Origin: Variovorax sp. WS11
GTDB lineage: Bacteria; Pseudomonadota; Gammaproteobacteria; Burkholderiales; Burkholderiaceae_C
NCBI RefSeq assembly: GCF_010499245.1
Contig: NZ_JAAGOW010000001.1
Location: 1,116,001-1,180,000, forward strand
Length of the DNA stretch: 64,000 nt
Direction: 5' to 3'
A model generated the notes under the pieces. The model was not told the origin of the DNA. It saw only the letters and a program-made list of their open reading frames with translations, and ran no database searches. This document shows, one piece after another, positions 1 through 8,244 of the stretch; within the stretch, counting starts at the first letter, position 1, and every line of letters begins with the position of its first letter. The position numbers were made by a program, and so were the translations under genes.

Positions 1-1
1 G

Positions 2-331
2 CAGCTGCCTTATGGCCGCATCTCGCAGCGCGAAGGCGTGCAGGCCGTCATGGGCGACGTGGTGCGCGAATGCCTGGCCGTGGCCGAGGCCGGCGGCGTG
101 ACGGTGCCGGGCGACACCTGGGCCGCCGTGCAGCGCATCGCCGAGAGCATGCCCTCGCAGTTCTCCTCCACCGCGCAGGACCTGGCGCGCGGCAAGCGCA
201 GCGAGATCGATCACCTCAACGGCTACGTGCTGCGCCAGGGCGAGGCGCTGGGCATCGCGACGCCGGTCAACCGCGTGCTGCACACGCTGGTGAAGCTGCT
301 CGAGGACCGCGCCGCGCAGCAGCCGGCCTGA
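2..331 (+). CDS. panE: Ketopantoate reductase, C-terminal part (partial at window edge)
   Basis: The frame is open from the first bases of the window to a TGA, so only the last ~109 residues are present. They match the C-terminal helical domain of PanE/ApbA-type ketopantoate reductases, which reduce 2-dehydropantoate to pantoate with NADPH in pantothenate synthesis. The segment reading MPSQFSSTAQDLARGKRSEID followed by LNGYVLRQG is the family hallmark: the Ser/Asp/Lys-Glu stretch lines the substrate pocket. The Rossmann domain lies outside the window. The stop abuts the convergent dadA stop with no spacer. Several paralogues exist in Burkholderiales, so the exact 2-oxoacid substrate is uncertain. 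Confidence 0.85.
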   Translation, partial: QLPYGRISQREGVQAVMGDVVRECLAVAEAGGVTVPGDTWAAVQRIAESMPSQFSSTAQDLARGKRSEIDHLNGYVLRQGEALGIATPVNRVLHTLVKLLEDRAAQQPA

Positions 332-1642
332 TCAGGCCGAGGCCGTGCCCGGCGCGGTTCCGACGAGGCGCCCGCGCTCCGGTGCGGCATAGCGGTCCAT
401 CGCCAGCCCGTCGGTGCGGATGTCGGGCCGCCGTCCCATCACCTGGTCGGCCACCAGCTTGCCGGAGCCGCAGGCCATGGTCCAGCCCAGCGTGCCGTGG
501 CCGGTGTTGAGGTACAGGTTCGAGAAGGGCGTGGGACCGACGATGGGCGTGCTGTCGGGCGTCATCGGGCGCAGGCCGGTCCAGAAGCTGGCGCGCGGCA
601 GGTCGCCGCCGGGGAACAGCTCGCCGACCACGCGCTCCAGCGTTGCGCGCCGCTGCGGATTCAGGCGCAGGTCGAAGCCGGCCAGCTCGGCCATGCCGCC
701 CACGCGAATGCGGTCGTCGAAGCGCGTGATGGCGATCTTGAAGGTCTCGTCGAGCACGGTGGATTGCGGCGCCAGCGCGGGGTCGAGCAGCGGCACGGTC
801 AGCGAATAGCCCTTGACCGGGTAGACCGGGATGTGCAGCCCCAGCGGCGCGATCAGCTCGCGCGAATAGCTGCCGAAGGCAAGCACGTAGCGGTCGGCCT
901 TGAGCACCTCCGCCTTCGGCCCGGCCAGCCGCACGCCGGCAATGCGCCCGCCTTCGGTCAGCAGGCTCTCGACGGACTCTTCGAAGCGGAAGCTCACGCC
1001 CAGCCCGCGCGCCACATCGGCCAGGCCGCGGGTGAACAGATGGCAGTCGCCGGTCTCGTCGTTCGGCAGGCGCAGCCCGCCGGCCAGTTGCCCTGCGCTG
1101 CGTGCCAGTGCGGGCTCGACCGCGGCGAGCTGGTGGCGGTCGAGCAGCTCGAAGGGCACGCCGCATTCCTGCAGCACCGCGACGTCGCGCTGCACCGCAT
1201 CGAGCTGCGCCTGCGTACGGAACAGCTGCAGGGTGCCTTGCGTGCGGTGCTCGTAGCGCACGCCGGTCTGCACGCGCAACTCGCGCAGGCAGTCCCGGCT
1301 GTACTCGGCCACGCGCATCATGCGTTCCTTGTTGATCGCGTAGCGCTCGGGCGAGCAGTTCTTCAGCATCGCGGCCATCCAGCGCAGCTGGAACAGGCTG
1401 CCGTCGGGTCGGATCGCCAGCGGCGCATGCTTCTGGAACATCCACTTGAGCGCCTTGAGGGGGATGCCTGGCGCGGCCCAGGGCGTGGAATAGCCGGGCG
1501 AGACCTGGCCGGCATTGGCGAAGCTGGTCTCCGCAGCCGGGCCGCCCTGGCGATCGACCAACGTCACCTCGGCGCCGGCGCGCGCCAGGTAATAGGCCGT
1601 CGTGACACCGATGACGCCGCCGCCCAGAACAATCACTTTCAT
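332..1642 (-). CDS. dadA: D-amino acid dehydrogenase
   Basis: A 436-residue FAD flavoenzyme that oxidatively deaminates D-amino acids (classically D-alanine) to 2-oxoacids at the membrane. The protein opens with an FAD-binding Rossmann motif (GGGVIG at residues 7-12) and ends with the DadA-type segment [17 protein letters not shown], which closes over the flavin. The length equals that of typical DadA. The start is placed at the ATG giving MKVIVLGG; a start seven codons upstream would add a tail before the first beta strand. It is divergent from an Lrp-family gene, the usual arrangement in which the regulator responds to amino acids and controls dadA. Two related oxidases occur at 42487 and 63451. 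Confidence 0.92.
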   Translation of the reverse strand: MKVIVLGGGVIGVTTAYYLARAGAEVTLVDRQGGPAAETSFANAGQVSPGYSTPWAAPGIPLKALKWMFQKHAPLAIRPDGSLFQLRWMAAMLKNCSPERYAINKERMMRVAEYSRDCLRELRVQTGVRYEHRTQGTLQLFRTQAQLDAVQRDVAVLQECGVPFELLDRHQLAAVEPALARSAGQLAGGLRLPNDETGDCHLFTRGLADVARGLGVSFRFEESVESLLTEGGRIAGVRLAGPKAEVLKADRYVLAFGSYSRELIAPLGLHIPVYPVKGYSLTVPLLDPALAPQSTVLDETFKIAITRFDDRIRVGGMAELAGFDLRLNPQRRATLERVVGELFPGGDLPRASFWTGLRPMTPDSTPIVGPTPFSNLYLNTGHGTLGWTMACGSGKLVADQVMGRRPDIRTDGLAMDRYAAPERGRLVGTAPGTASA

Positions 1643-1773
1643 TGCAAGACCCCGTCGACTCAAAGAGAGAAGCCAAGGTTATTCATCTTCTTGCCATAAA
1701 CTTCACTCAAATATGGCGCCTTGCCAGTGCTTCTTGCTGTCGTCGCGGCTCTCAAGGCGCTTCCAGGAGTGAA

Positions 1774-2241
1774 ATGACCGAGCTCGACCGTACCGACCGC
1801 AAGATCCTCGACATCCTCCAGCGCCAGGGCCGGATCCCCATGACCGAGCTGGCGCAGCAGATTGGCCTGTCGACCTCGCCCTGCACCGAACGCGTCCGAC
1901 GCATGGAGCGCGAGGGCGTGATCACCGGCTACCACGCCCGCATCGACCCCCAGGCCATCGGCAAGACCTTGCTGGTGTTCGTCGAGATCACGCTGTCCTC
2001 GAAGTCGGCCGATGTCTTCGACAAGGTGCGCACCGAGCTCCTGCATGTGCCCGAGGTGATGGAATGCCACCTGGTGTCGGGCGGCTTCGACTACCTGGTG
2101 AAGGCGCGGCTGCGCGCGATGAGCGACTATCGGCGCCTGCTGGGCGACTTGCTGAAGAAGCTGCCCGTCACGGCCGAGTCGAACAGCTATGTGGTGATGG
2201 AAGAGGTCAAGGAAAGCCTCTACCTGCCGCTGGACCGCTGA
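1774..2241 (+). CDS. Lrp/AsnC-family transcriptional regulator
   Basis: A 155-residue regulator of the leucine-responsive family. Residues ~5-60 form the AsnC-type helix-turn-helix (TELAQQIGLSTSPCTERVRR), and the rest is the RAM/AsnC ligand-binding domain (VSGGFDYLVKAR core). The ATG at 1774 follows an AGGAG sequence and gives the canonical family length; in-frame codons upstream to 1642 are AT-rich leader. It is divergent from dadA across a ~130-bp, comparatively AT-rich spacer, so it probably regulates dadA and itself (BkdR/DadR-like role). This is inferred from context; its ligand cannot be read from sequence. Confidence 0.9.
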   Translation: MTELDRTDRKILDILQRQGRIPMTELAQQIGLSTSPCTERVRRMEREGVITGYHARIDPQAIGKTLLVFVEITLSSKSADVFDKVRTELLHVPEVMECHLVSGGFDYLVKARLRAMSDYRRLLGDLLKKLPVTAESNSYVVMEEVKESLYLPLDR

Positions 2242-2265
2242 ATTGCCGTCTGAAGGAGACTGCCG

Positions 2266-2558
2266 ATGCGCCCTCTTCGCCTCCTTACTTCGCTACTGCT
2301 GCTGGGCACCCTTTGGGGCATCGCAGTGGCACAGCCCAGCCAGCAGATCGAGCTGGTGGGCGCGGTGCGACAGAGCCTGAAGCTCGACGAATCGCCAACA
2401 CCGCGGTGGGCGAAGGCGTGCTGGTGCTCTTCGAGCGCGACGGCCGGGCGCTGGACGAGCGCGAGGGCCGCATCGCCCTGCTCTCGGCCGCCGACCGGCA
2501 GCTGGGGCCGCGGCACGTGCGAAACCTGGTGCGCATCGAGCTGCGGCAGCTGGACTGA
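2266..2558 (+). pseudogene. Small secreted protein with apparent frameshift
   Basis: A good ribosome site (AAGGAG at 2253-2258) precedes an ATG starting a signal peptide (MRPLRLLTSLLLLGTLWG...VAQ) and ~35 residues ending QSLKLDE. In the next frame the same strand continues sensibly from ~2390 as RIANTAVGEGVLVLFERDG to a TGA at 2556-2558. Loss of one base near 2385-2390 would explain the break, giving an original protein of ~97 residues. Either the gene is broken or the assembly has an indel. No family was recognised. It lies 24 bp downstream of the Lrp-type gene. Confidence 0.6.
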
Positions 2559-2633
2559 GTCGGCGAAGACGCCGGCCAAGCTGACAGCCTTTGTCCGCAG
2601 TCGACGGGTACGCCGCAGTACCGGCCCGGCCTG

Positions 2634-3461
2634 TCAGGGCGCCAGAAACCCAGCCTGCCGCAAAGCACGCTGTCCCGCGCCGCCGACCAGCTCGTCCGCA
2701 AAAGCCTGCGCCGCCGCCGGCGCGCCCTTGCGCACGACCACCCCATATTCGGCGCTCACGTTGATGGACGGCGGCACGTCTACCCGCTGCAAGCCCGGCT
2801 CCTCGGCGACGGCGATCACGGCGTTGGTGCAGTAGGTCAGGAACACGTCGGCCTGCCCGTTCGCGACCAGCATGCCGTAGACGTTGCGCCCCGCCGGCGG
2901 GGCCGGCGAGTTCGGCCCGCCGGTGAGCTGCAGCGACTTCGCTGCCAGCGCGCTTGCCGAGCCGGCCGGCGCCGCGCCGCTGCGCTCGACGCGATCGAAC
3001 AGCTCGAAGGCGTAGTCGCCCGAGGGGTCGGCCTTGGGGGTCGAGGTGCCGACCCGGATCTCCGGGTCGAGCATCGCCTTCACCAGCGTGTCGCGCGTCA
3101 CCCCGAGGCCGGGCCGCACGAGCGCGCACAACGCGTTGCGCGCGAAGGCGCGGGTCGGGCCCCATGCGCCGCCCGCGGAGAGCGACTGCGGATGCGCCAT
3201 GTTGGCCGAGGCGAACACGTCGGCGGGCTCGCCGCCGGCAATGCGGTCCCGCAGCAGGCCCGAGGCGCCGAAGCTCAGCGCGATGCGCGTGCCCGGATGC
3301 GCCTGCTCGAAGGCTTGCGCGGCCTGGGTGAGCGGCGCGCGCAGGCTGCCCGCCGCATGGACCGCGATGGTCTGCGCCAGTGCGCCGCCCGCGCCGGTCG
3401 CGCCGGCGATCACGCCCGAGGCGACGGCCATGGCGCGCAACGCCCTACTGGCTGCTCGCAT
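2634..3461 (-). CDS. ModA-like molybdate/oxyanion-binding protein
   Basis: A periplasmic substrate-binding protein of the ModA family. After a signal peptide (positively charged MRAASRALR, hydrophobic core, cleavage near ALAQ) comes the family pattern VHAAGSLRAPL, then GASGLLRDRIAGGEPADVFASAN and a C-terminal YGVVVRKGAP segment; these positions normally contribute Ser/Ala/Val/Tyr contacts to MoO4 or WO4. The start is uncertain: 3461 gives a charged n-region but overlaps the end of tupA by 17 nt; 3431 gives no overlap but an uncharged leader. It is last in the tupBCA operon, so one transporter may be served by two binding proteins. Oxyanion specificity is not determinable from sequence. Confidence 0.8.
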   Translation of the reverse strand: MRAASRALRAMAVASGVIAGATGAGGALAQTIAVHAAGSLRAPLTQAAQAFEQAHPGTRIALSFGASGLLRDRIAGGEPADVFASANMAHPQSLSAGGAWGPTRAFARNALCALVRPGLGVTRDTLVKAMLDPEIRVGTSTPKADPSGDYAFELFDRVERSGAAPAGSASALAAKSLQLTGGPNSPAPPAGRNVYGMLVANGQADVFLTYCTNAVIAVAEEPGLQRVDVPPSINVSAEYGVVVRKGAPAAAQAFADELVGGAGQRALRQAGFLAP

Positions 3462-4275
3462 TGGGGAAGAACAGCTGCTCGCCGCCGATCTTGTAGCTCG
3501 CAATGCTCGACTGCCCCGCCGGCGAGATCACCCAGTCGACGAACTTCTGCGCGCCGGCGCTGTTGAGCTGCGGAAACTTCGAGGGGCTCACCACCATCAC
3601 GCCGTACTGGTTGAAGAGCCGCTTGTCGCCCTCCACCAGCACCGCCAGGTCGGCGCGGTTCTTGAAGCTGAGCCAGGTGCCTCGGTCGGCCAGCACGTAG
3701 GCGCCGCTGGAGGCCGCGATGTTGAGCGCCGGACCCATGCCGCAGCCGCACTCCTTGTAGCCCGTGCCCTTCTTGTCGTTGGGCACCGGCTGGCCTGCTT
3801 CGGCCAGGCTGGCCTGCGCCCAGAGCCGGCGCTCGGCGGCGTCGGTGCCGCTCTTGTCGCCGCGCGAGACGAAGGCGGCGTTGGCCGCAGCCACTTTCTT
3901 CAGCGCCGCGGCGCTGTCCTTGCCCTTTGCCGCCGCCGGATCGTTCTTCGGCCCGATCAGCACGAAATCGTTGTACATAACCGCGAAGCGCTTGGCGGCG
4001 AAACCTTCGGCGACGAACTTCTCCTCCGCCGCCGTGTCGTGCACGAATAGCACGTCGGCGTCACCGCGCTTGGCCATGTCGATGGCCTGCCCGGTGCCGA
4101 CCGCCACCACCTTGACGTCGATGCTGCTGGCCTGCTTGAAGGCCGGCAGCAGGTGCGCGAACAGGCCCGACTGCTCGGTCGAGGTGGTCGACGCCATGGT
4201 GATCGTCTCGGCCTGCGCCACGACGCTGCCCGCCGCCAGGGCGAGTGCCGCCGCCAGGAACTTGAATGCCTTCAT
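3445..4275 (-). CDS. tupA: Tungstate-binding protein TupA
   Basis: A 276-residue periplasmic binding protein with signal peptide (MKAFKFLAAALAL...AQA). The mature N-terminus carries the TupA signature: TTST at residues 30-33 followed by EQSGLF, and later GTGQAIDMAKRGDADVLFVH. In characterised TupA proteins the TTTS-type motif coordinates tungstate. A perfect AAGGAG-type site (GGAGAGCAGGT) precedes the ATG, which overlaps the tupC stop by four bases, so translation is coupled. It delivers tungstate to TupBC for insertion into the pterin cofactor of tungstoenzymes; some homologues also bind molybdate. Confidence 0.9.
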   Translation of the reverse strand: MKAFKFLAAALALAAGSVVAQAETITMASTTSTEQSGLFAHLLPAFKQASSIDVKVVAVGTGQAIDMAKRGDADVLFVHDTAAEEKFVAEGFAAKRFAVMYNDFVLIGPKNDPAAAKGKDSAAALKKVAAANAAFVSRGDKSGTDAAERRLWAQASLAEAGQPVPNDKKGTGYKECGCGMGPALNIAASSGAYVLADRGTWLSFKNRADLAVLVEGDKRLFNQYGVMVVSPSKFPQLNSAGAQKFVDWVISPAGQSSIASYKIGGEQLFFPNASSQ

Positions 4276-5054
4276 ACCTGCTCTCCTTTGACAAATTGGC
4301 GGGCTTCCTCGGGGAGAGGCCCGTTGAAGAAATCGTGCACCGGCAGGTCCGCCAGCACCCGGCCATGCTCGAGGTAGACCACGCGGCTCGCGAGCCGCTT
4401 CACCTGGCCCAGGTTGTGGCTCGCGAACACCAGCGTGCGGCCATGCGCCGCGTCGGCGATCAGGGCCTCGACCTCGCGCTTGGCCGTCGGGTCCAGGCTG
4501 GCGGTCGGCTCGTCGAGCAGCAGCACCGCCGGCTTGAGCGCCCAGGCACGCGCCAGCGCCATGCGCTGCTGCTGCCCGCCCGAGAGGGTGCGCGCATTGC
4601 GCCCGGCCACGCTGTCCAGGCCAACCCGCCCCAGCGCCGCCACCGCTTCGCGCTGCGCGTCGCGCCACCGCGCGCCGTGCAGCCAGAGCGCCAGCGCGAC
4701 GTTGTTGCGCACGCTCATACGCAGCATGTGCGGACGCTGGAACAGCATCGCCTGCGCCTGCGGCGGCACCGCGTTGACAAAAGCGCCGCCCGCATGCGGC
4801 AACAGGCCGTGCAGCACGCGCAGCAGCGTGCTCTTGCCGCTGCCGTTGGCGCCGATCAGGGCGACGCGTTCGCCGGCATGGATGGACAGCGTGACGCCGG
4901 CGAGCGCCGGCACGCGACCGTAGCGCACGTCGATGTCGCGCAGGGCGAAGAGCGCCGAGCCGGCCATCGCCGCAGCTTCGGGCGCGTCGCCGCCTCGCGC
5001 GGCCACCACGCGAAGTCGGGCGCGCGCATCGCCGTGCGGCCGGATGTTGCTCAT
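4272..5054 (-). CDS. tupC: Tungstate ABC transporter ATPase TupC
   Basis: A 260-residue ABC ATPase. Walker A is GANGSGKST (residues 68-76), the Q-loop region is AMLFQRPHM, the signature is LSGGQQQR (157-164) and Walker B is VLLLDEP (~177-183), followed by the ASHN switch histidine. The first ~30 residues are an extra Ala/Arg-rich N-terminal extension before the ATPase fold begins at FALRDIDVRYG; an internal ATG (residue 30) is a possible alternative start. It overlaps tupB and tupA by ATGA junctions. It powers TupB for tungstate import. Confidence 0.9.
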   Translation of the reverse strand: MSNIRPHGDARARLRVVAARGGDAPEAAAMAGSALFALRDIDVRYGRVPALAGVTLSIHAGERVALIGANGSGKSTLLRVLHGLLPHAGGAFVNAVPPQAQAMLFQRPHMLRMSVRNNVALALWLHGARWRDAQREAVAALGRVGLDSVAGRNARTLSGGQQQRMALARAWALKPAVLLLDEPTASLDPTAKREVEALIADAAHGRTLVFASHNLGQVKRLASRVVYLEHGRVLADLPVHDFFNGPLPEEARQFVKGEQV

Positions 5055-5800
5055 GCGGCCGCCTCCATCCGCCGCAGCCCCGCCGCATCGGCCGCGCCGC
5101 CATCGACCCGCTCGCGCCAGCCGCGCAGTGCGCTGATGGCAAGGTTGAGCAGCAGCACCACCCCCAGCAGCACCAGGCCCAATGCCAGCGCCAGCGGCAG
5201 GTCGCCCTTGCTGGTCTCGAGCGCGATGGCGGTGGTCATGACGCGCGTGAAGCCGTCGATGTTGCCGCCCACCACCATCACCGCGCCGACCTCCGACACG
5301 GCGCGGCCGAAGGCGGCGATCAACACGGTGATCAGCGCATAGCGCTCGTCCCACACCAGCAGCAGCGCCCGCGCCAGTGAGCGCGCGCCGAGCGAGCGCA
5401 ACTGCTCGCCGTGGGCGCGGTCCGCGTCCTCGATGGCCTGGCGCGTGAGCGCCGTGACCACCGGCAGCACCAGCAGCGCCTGCGCCAGCACCATCGCCTT
5501 GAAGGAGAACAGCCAGCCCAGGAAGCCGAGCGGCCCCGAGCGCGACAGCAGCAGGTAGATCACCAGCCCCACCACCACCGAGGGAAGCGCGAGCAGCGTG
5601 TTGAGCAGCGTGAGCAGCAGGCCGCGGCCGGCGAAGCGCGCCACCGCGAGCCAGGCGCCGAGCAGCAGGCCGAGCCCGCAGGCCAGCGCGCAGGCCGTGG
5701 CGCTGACGGCCAGCGAACGGCCGACGATGCCGAGCAGAACGGGATCGCCGGAAATCAGCAAGTGCCACGCGGCGATGGCGCTGTCTGTGAAGGTGTTCAT
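5051..5800 (-). CDS. tupB: Tungstate ABC transporter permease TupB
   Basis: A 249-residue inner-membrane permease with about five to six hydrophobic segments. The EAA coupling loop is seen as AFGRAVSEVGAVMVVGGNI, the form typical of TupB/ModB-like permeases. It is the first gene of the tupBC-tupA-modA-like operon, and its start lies about 50 bp from a perfect palindrome (5851-5868) shared with the divergent regulator gene. The preference for tungstate over molybdate is inferred from the adjacent TupA-type binding protein. Confidence 0.88.
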   Translation of the reverse strand: MNTFTDSAIAAWHLLISGDPVLLGIVGRSLAVSATACALACGLGLLLGAWLAVARFAGRGLLLTLLNTLLALPSVVVGLVIYLLLSRSGPLGFLGWLFSFKAMVLAQALLVLPVVTALTRQAIEDADRAHGEQLRSLGARSLARALLLVWDERYALITVLIAAFGRAVSEVGAVMVVGGNIDGFTRVMTTAIALETSKGDLPLALALGLVLLGVVLLLNLAISALRGWRERVDGGAADAAGLRRMEAAA

Positions 5801-5850
5801 GAGGGCGTGACAGTCAAGTCACCAGTATCGGCAAGCTGAGGCGCTCAACT

Positions 5851-5868
5851 TATGCAAACACTTGCATA
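5851..5868. promoter_or_regulatory. Palindromic operator candidate TATGCAA-N4-TTGCATA
   Basis: A perfect 7+7 inverted repeat with a 4-base spacer lies in the 134-bp gap between tupB and the divergent ModE/LysR-like gene. A third half-site, TTGCATA, occurs at 5884-5890, fifteen bases after the palindrome. Position and symmetry suit a dimeric regulator controlling both directions; the half-site CATAAT could also be part of the regulator gene's own -10 region. No experimental binding data; inference from sequence. Confidence 0.6.
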
Positions 5869-5934
5869 GGTGACGGGCGACCTTTGCATAATCCTTCCGC
5901 TGTTCCCCGCCATTGCCGCCTTCGTTTCCCCAAC

Positions 5935-7032
5935 GTGCAACAGATCGAACTGTCCTACGCCATCGCCCCGCGCCGCAGCGGCCGTACGCTGATTCGCAAC
6001 CCGCTGATGGAGCTCCTGCATGCGGTGCGCGAGCACGGCTCCATCTCGTCCGCGGCGCGGGCGCTGGGCCTGTCGTACCGCCATGTCTGGGGCGAGCTCA
6101 GGCGCTGGGAGCAGAACCTCGGCCATCCGCTGGTGAGCGGCGAGCAGGGCCGCTCGGCGCAGTTGTCCGAGTTCGGCGACAAGCTGCTGTGGGCCGAGCG
6201 CCAGGCGCAGGCCCGGCTCGCGCCGCAGATCGAGGCCCTGCATGCCGACCTGGAGCGCGCCTTCGCGATGGCCTTTGACGACAGCCTGCATGTGCTCAGC
6301 CTGCACGCGAGCCACGACGATGCGCTGGTGCTGCTGCGCGCCCACGCGGCCGAGCGCGCGCGGCTGCAGCTCGACATCCGCTTCACCGGCAGCGTGGACG
6401 CGATCAGCGCGCTCAACCAGGGACGCTGCGTGATGGCGGGCTTCCACACGCTGGAGCGGCCGCCGGCCGGCTCGCTCGCGCAGCGCACCTACAAGCGGCT
6501 GCTCAAGCCCGGGCTGCACAAGATCATCGGCTTCGCGCGCCGCACCCAGGGCCTGATCGTCGCGCCCGGCAACCCGCTGGGCCTGCGCGGCCTCGCCGAC
6601 GTCGCGCAGCTGCGCGCGCGCTACGTGAACCGCGCGCTCGGCACAGGCACGCGCGTGCTGCTCGACGAACTGCTGGCCCAGGAAGGGCTGGACGCGGATG
6701 CGCTCGACGGCTACGAACGCGACGAGCCCTCACACGCGGCCATCGCGCACGCAGTGGCCTCGGGCCGGGCGGATGCGGGCCTGGGCATCGAATCGGCGGC
6801 GCGCGGCGCGGGTCTGGGCTTCGTGCCGCTGGTGAACGAGCGCTACCACCTGGCTTGCCTCAAGTCGGCGCTGGACCAACCGGCCGTCCAGGCGCTGCTG
6901 GTGCTGCTGCGCAGCGCCGCCTGGCAGCATCAGCTCGGCACGCTCGCGGGCTACGAGAGCGCCGGCAGCGGCGAGGTGCAATCGCTGAGTGCGCTGCTGC
7001 CGTGGTGGAGCTTCAAGGGGCCGAAGCGCTAG
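5935..7032 (+). CDS. ModE-type regulator with LysR-like HTH and PBP-like ligand domain
   Basis: About 365 residues. An N-terminal ModE-like winged helix-turn-helix (residues ~20-95, with EHGSISSAARALGLSYRHVW) is followed not by molbindin (TOBE) domains but by a ~230-residue periplasmic-binding-protein-like domain (LGTGTRVLLDELLAQEG, AHAVASGRADAGLGIESAA). This architecture is found in regulators of molybdate/tungstate transport and cofactor genes. The start is proposed as GTG 5935 (VQQIELSYAI); an upstream TTG at 5884 would run through the third TGCATA half-site. Being divergent from tupBCA, it probably senses tungstate, molybdate or a related ligand and acts at the palindrome. Confidence 0.8.
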   Translation: MQQIELSYAIAPRRSGRTLIRNPLMELLHAVREHGSISSAARALGLSYRHVWGELRRWEQNLGHPLVSGEQGRSAQLSEFGDKLLWAERQAQARLAPQIEALHADLERAFAMAFDDSLHVLSLHASHDDALVLLRAHAAERARLQLDIRFTGSVDAISALNQGRCVMAGFHTLERPPAGSLAQRTYKRLLKPGLHKIIGFARRTQGLIVAPGNPLGLRGLADVAQLRARYVNRALGTGTRVLLDELLAQEGLDADALDGYERDEPSHAAIAHAVASGRADAGLGIESAARGAGLGFVPLVNERYHLACLKSALDQPAVQALLVLLRSAAWQHQLGTLAGYESAGSGEVQSLSALLPWWSFKGPKR

Positions 7033-7532
7033 GGCTCCAGCTTCCGGTCCTCGCGCTTGGCCTCCGCCATCTGCTCGGGCTCCAGCTCTTCCGCCGATCG
7101 ATTGAGGTGGACGAACAGGCCCCATCCCGCCAGCAGCAGCCCGACCGAACACACCATGCCGCCCGCATAGAGCAGCTGCGCGGGATCGTCATGCGCTCTG
7201 AAGGTCGCGACCAGCCCTTCCACCGCCAGCGCGACCACGATGACGACCATGAAGCGCGACAGGAAACGCCGAACGCGGGTCGGCGCGCCGATGTGGGCGT
7301 CGCGCACCACTTCTTCTTCCGTGATGGTCTGCGCCACCTGCAGTGCGACCACCGCGGCTGCCAGCAGGCCGACCGCCTCGATGATCACTTCTGCCGCTGC
7401 GCGATCGAGGCCCTGCGCGAACGCCGACCAGCCGATGCGCGCCGACACCGCGATCAGCATCAGCGCAGCGCAGGCAAAGAGAAGCGCCATGAAGGCATGA
7501 ATGCCGGAGAACACGCGCAGTAGCCATTTCAT
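7029..7532 (-). CDS. Small inner-membrane protein of unknown function
   Basis: A 167-residue protein with four predicted hydrophobic segments: residues ~5-30 (FMALLFACAALMLIAV), ~47-65 (EAVGLLAAAVVALQVA), ~92-110 (FMVVIVVALAVEGLVA) and ~120-145. The tail is charged and Glu/Lys-rich. The start MKWLLRVF is chosen because it begins the first membrane helix. The stop overlaps the convergent regulator stop by a few bases. I do not recognise a family. Similar four-helix proteins are common in Comamonadaceae near unrelated genes, so no role is proposed. Confidence 0.7.
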   Translation of the reverse strand: MKWLLRVFSGIHAFMALLFACAALMLIAVSARIGWSAFAQGLDRAAAEVIIEAVGLLAAAVVALQVAQTITEEEVVRDAHIGAPTRVRRFLSRFMVVIVVALAVEGLVATFRAHDDPAQLLYAGGMVCSVGLLLAGWGLFVHLNRSAEELEPEQMAEAKREDRKLEP

Positions 7533-7630
7533 CGCGGGACTTCCATTTTTCTTGAATGGCGCAGTGTGGCGTCGTTTGCGATGCGCGGATGTCAGCCGGC
7601 GCCCCCCGTTTGGCGGGAGCGCCCAGTCCG

Positions 7631-7781
7631 CTGAATCATTGAAATGGGCGGTGAGGGGCGCCCGAGACGGGATGCGATGCAAGGCGCAAAGCGCAGCGAT
7701 ACCCGTAGGTATCGCGAGCATTTGCAACGCCGCAGCGCGCCCGTCTCGGGTGGACAGCACCGACCGATTTCAATGATTCAG
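7631..7781. repeat. MITE-like element with ~41-bp imperfect terminal inverted repeats
   Basis: The left end (7631-7671) begins CTGAATCATTGAAAT and runs to CCCGAGACGGG. The right end (7740-7781) is its imperfect reverse complement, beginning CCCGTCTCGGG and ending ATTTCAATGATTCAG. The centre contains a perfect hairpin, GCGATACC-CGTA-GGTATCGC (7696-7715). The 151-bp unit has no coding capacity and sits in the intergenic space, ending five bases before the next stop codon. It looks like a nonautonomous miniature transposon or REP-type folded repeat; no second copy was seen in this window. Confidence 0.7.
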
Positions 7782-7785
7782 GGGA

Positions 7786-8244
7786 CTAGCGCCGAAGACG
7801 CGCCGCCAGCTGCCGCATGCCGATCGACCAGCGGTTCGGTTTCTCGTCCGCCCACTGCTGCGCGAGCTCGGAAACGGCAGGGTCCGCCACTCGCTCCACG
7901 GCGCGTACCGCACCCGGCGCCAGCGCACGCAGCTGCTCGCGCGGCATCGCGGCGAGGCATGGCACCACCTTCGTTCTCGGCGCTGCACTGCTGCCGAGGG
8001 CGCCGGCAATCGCCTCGCCGGCGGCAACGGCAGCAGCGCCGTCATCGGCATCGACGAAGCTCGCAACCAGCGCCAGCTCGATGGCCTGCGAGACCAGCTC
8101 CGCTTCCGCCGAGCGCGTGCATTCCGCCAGGAAGTCCTGCGCCGCATCGTTGTCGAAGGCGCCCTCGCCCCAGGCGCCCGCGTGGGCCGACAGAGTCAGC
8201 AGCGACGCGAGGGCGGCGATGCAGGCGTGCTTGAAGAAAATCAT
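7786..8244 (-). CDS. Exported DUF4259-domain protein
   Basis: 152 residues with a signal peptide (MIFFKHACIAALASLLTLSAHA). The mature N-terminus begins GAWGEGAFDNDAAQDFL, the hallmark of the DUF4259 family (a G-W-G-x-G-x-F-x-N/D-D-x-A-x-D-F pattern), whose function is unknown. Most DUF4259 proteins are cytoplasmic; here the domain follows an export signal, and two cysteines remain that could form a disulphide. It overlaps the upstream DUF72 gene by an ATGA junction, so the two are probably co-translated. Confidence 0.75.
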   Translation of the reverse strand: MIFFKHACIAALASLLTLSAHAGAWGEGAFDNDAAQDFLAECTRSAEAELVSQAIELALVASFVDADDGAAAVAAGEAIAGALGSSAAPRTKVVPCLAAMPREQLRALAPGAVRAVERVADPAVSELAQQWADEKPNRWSIGMRQLAARLRR

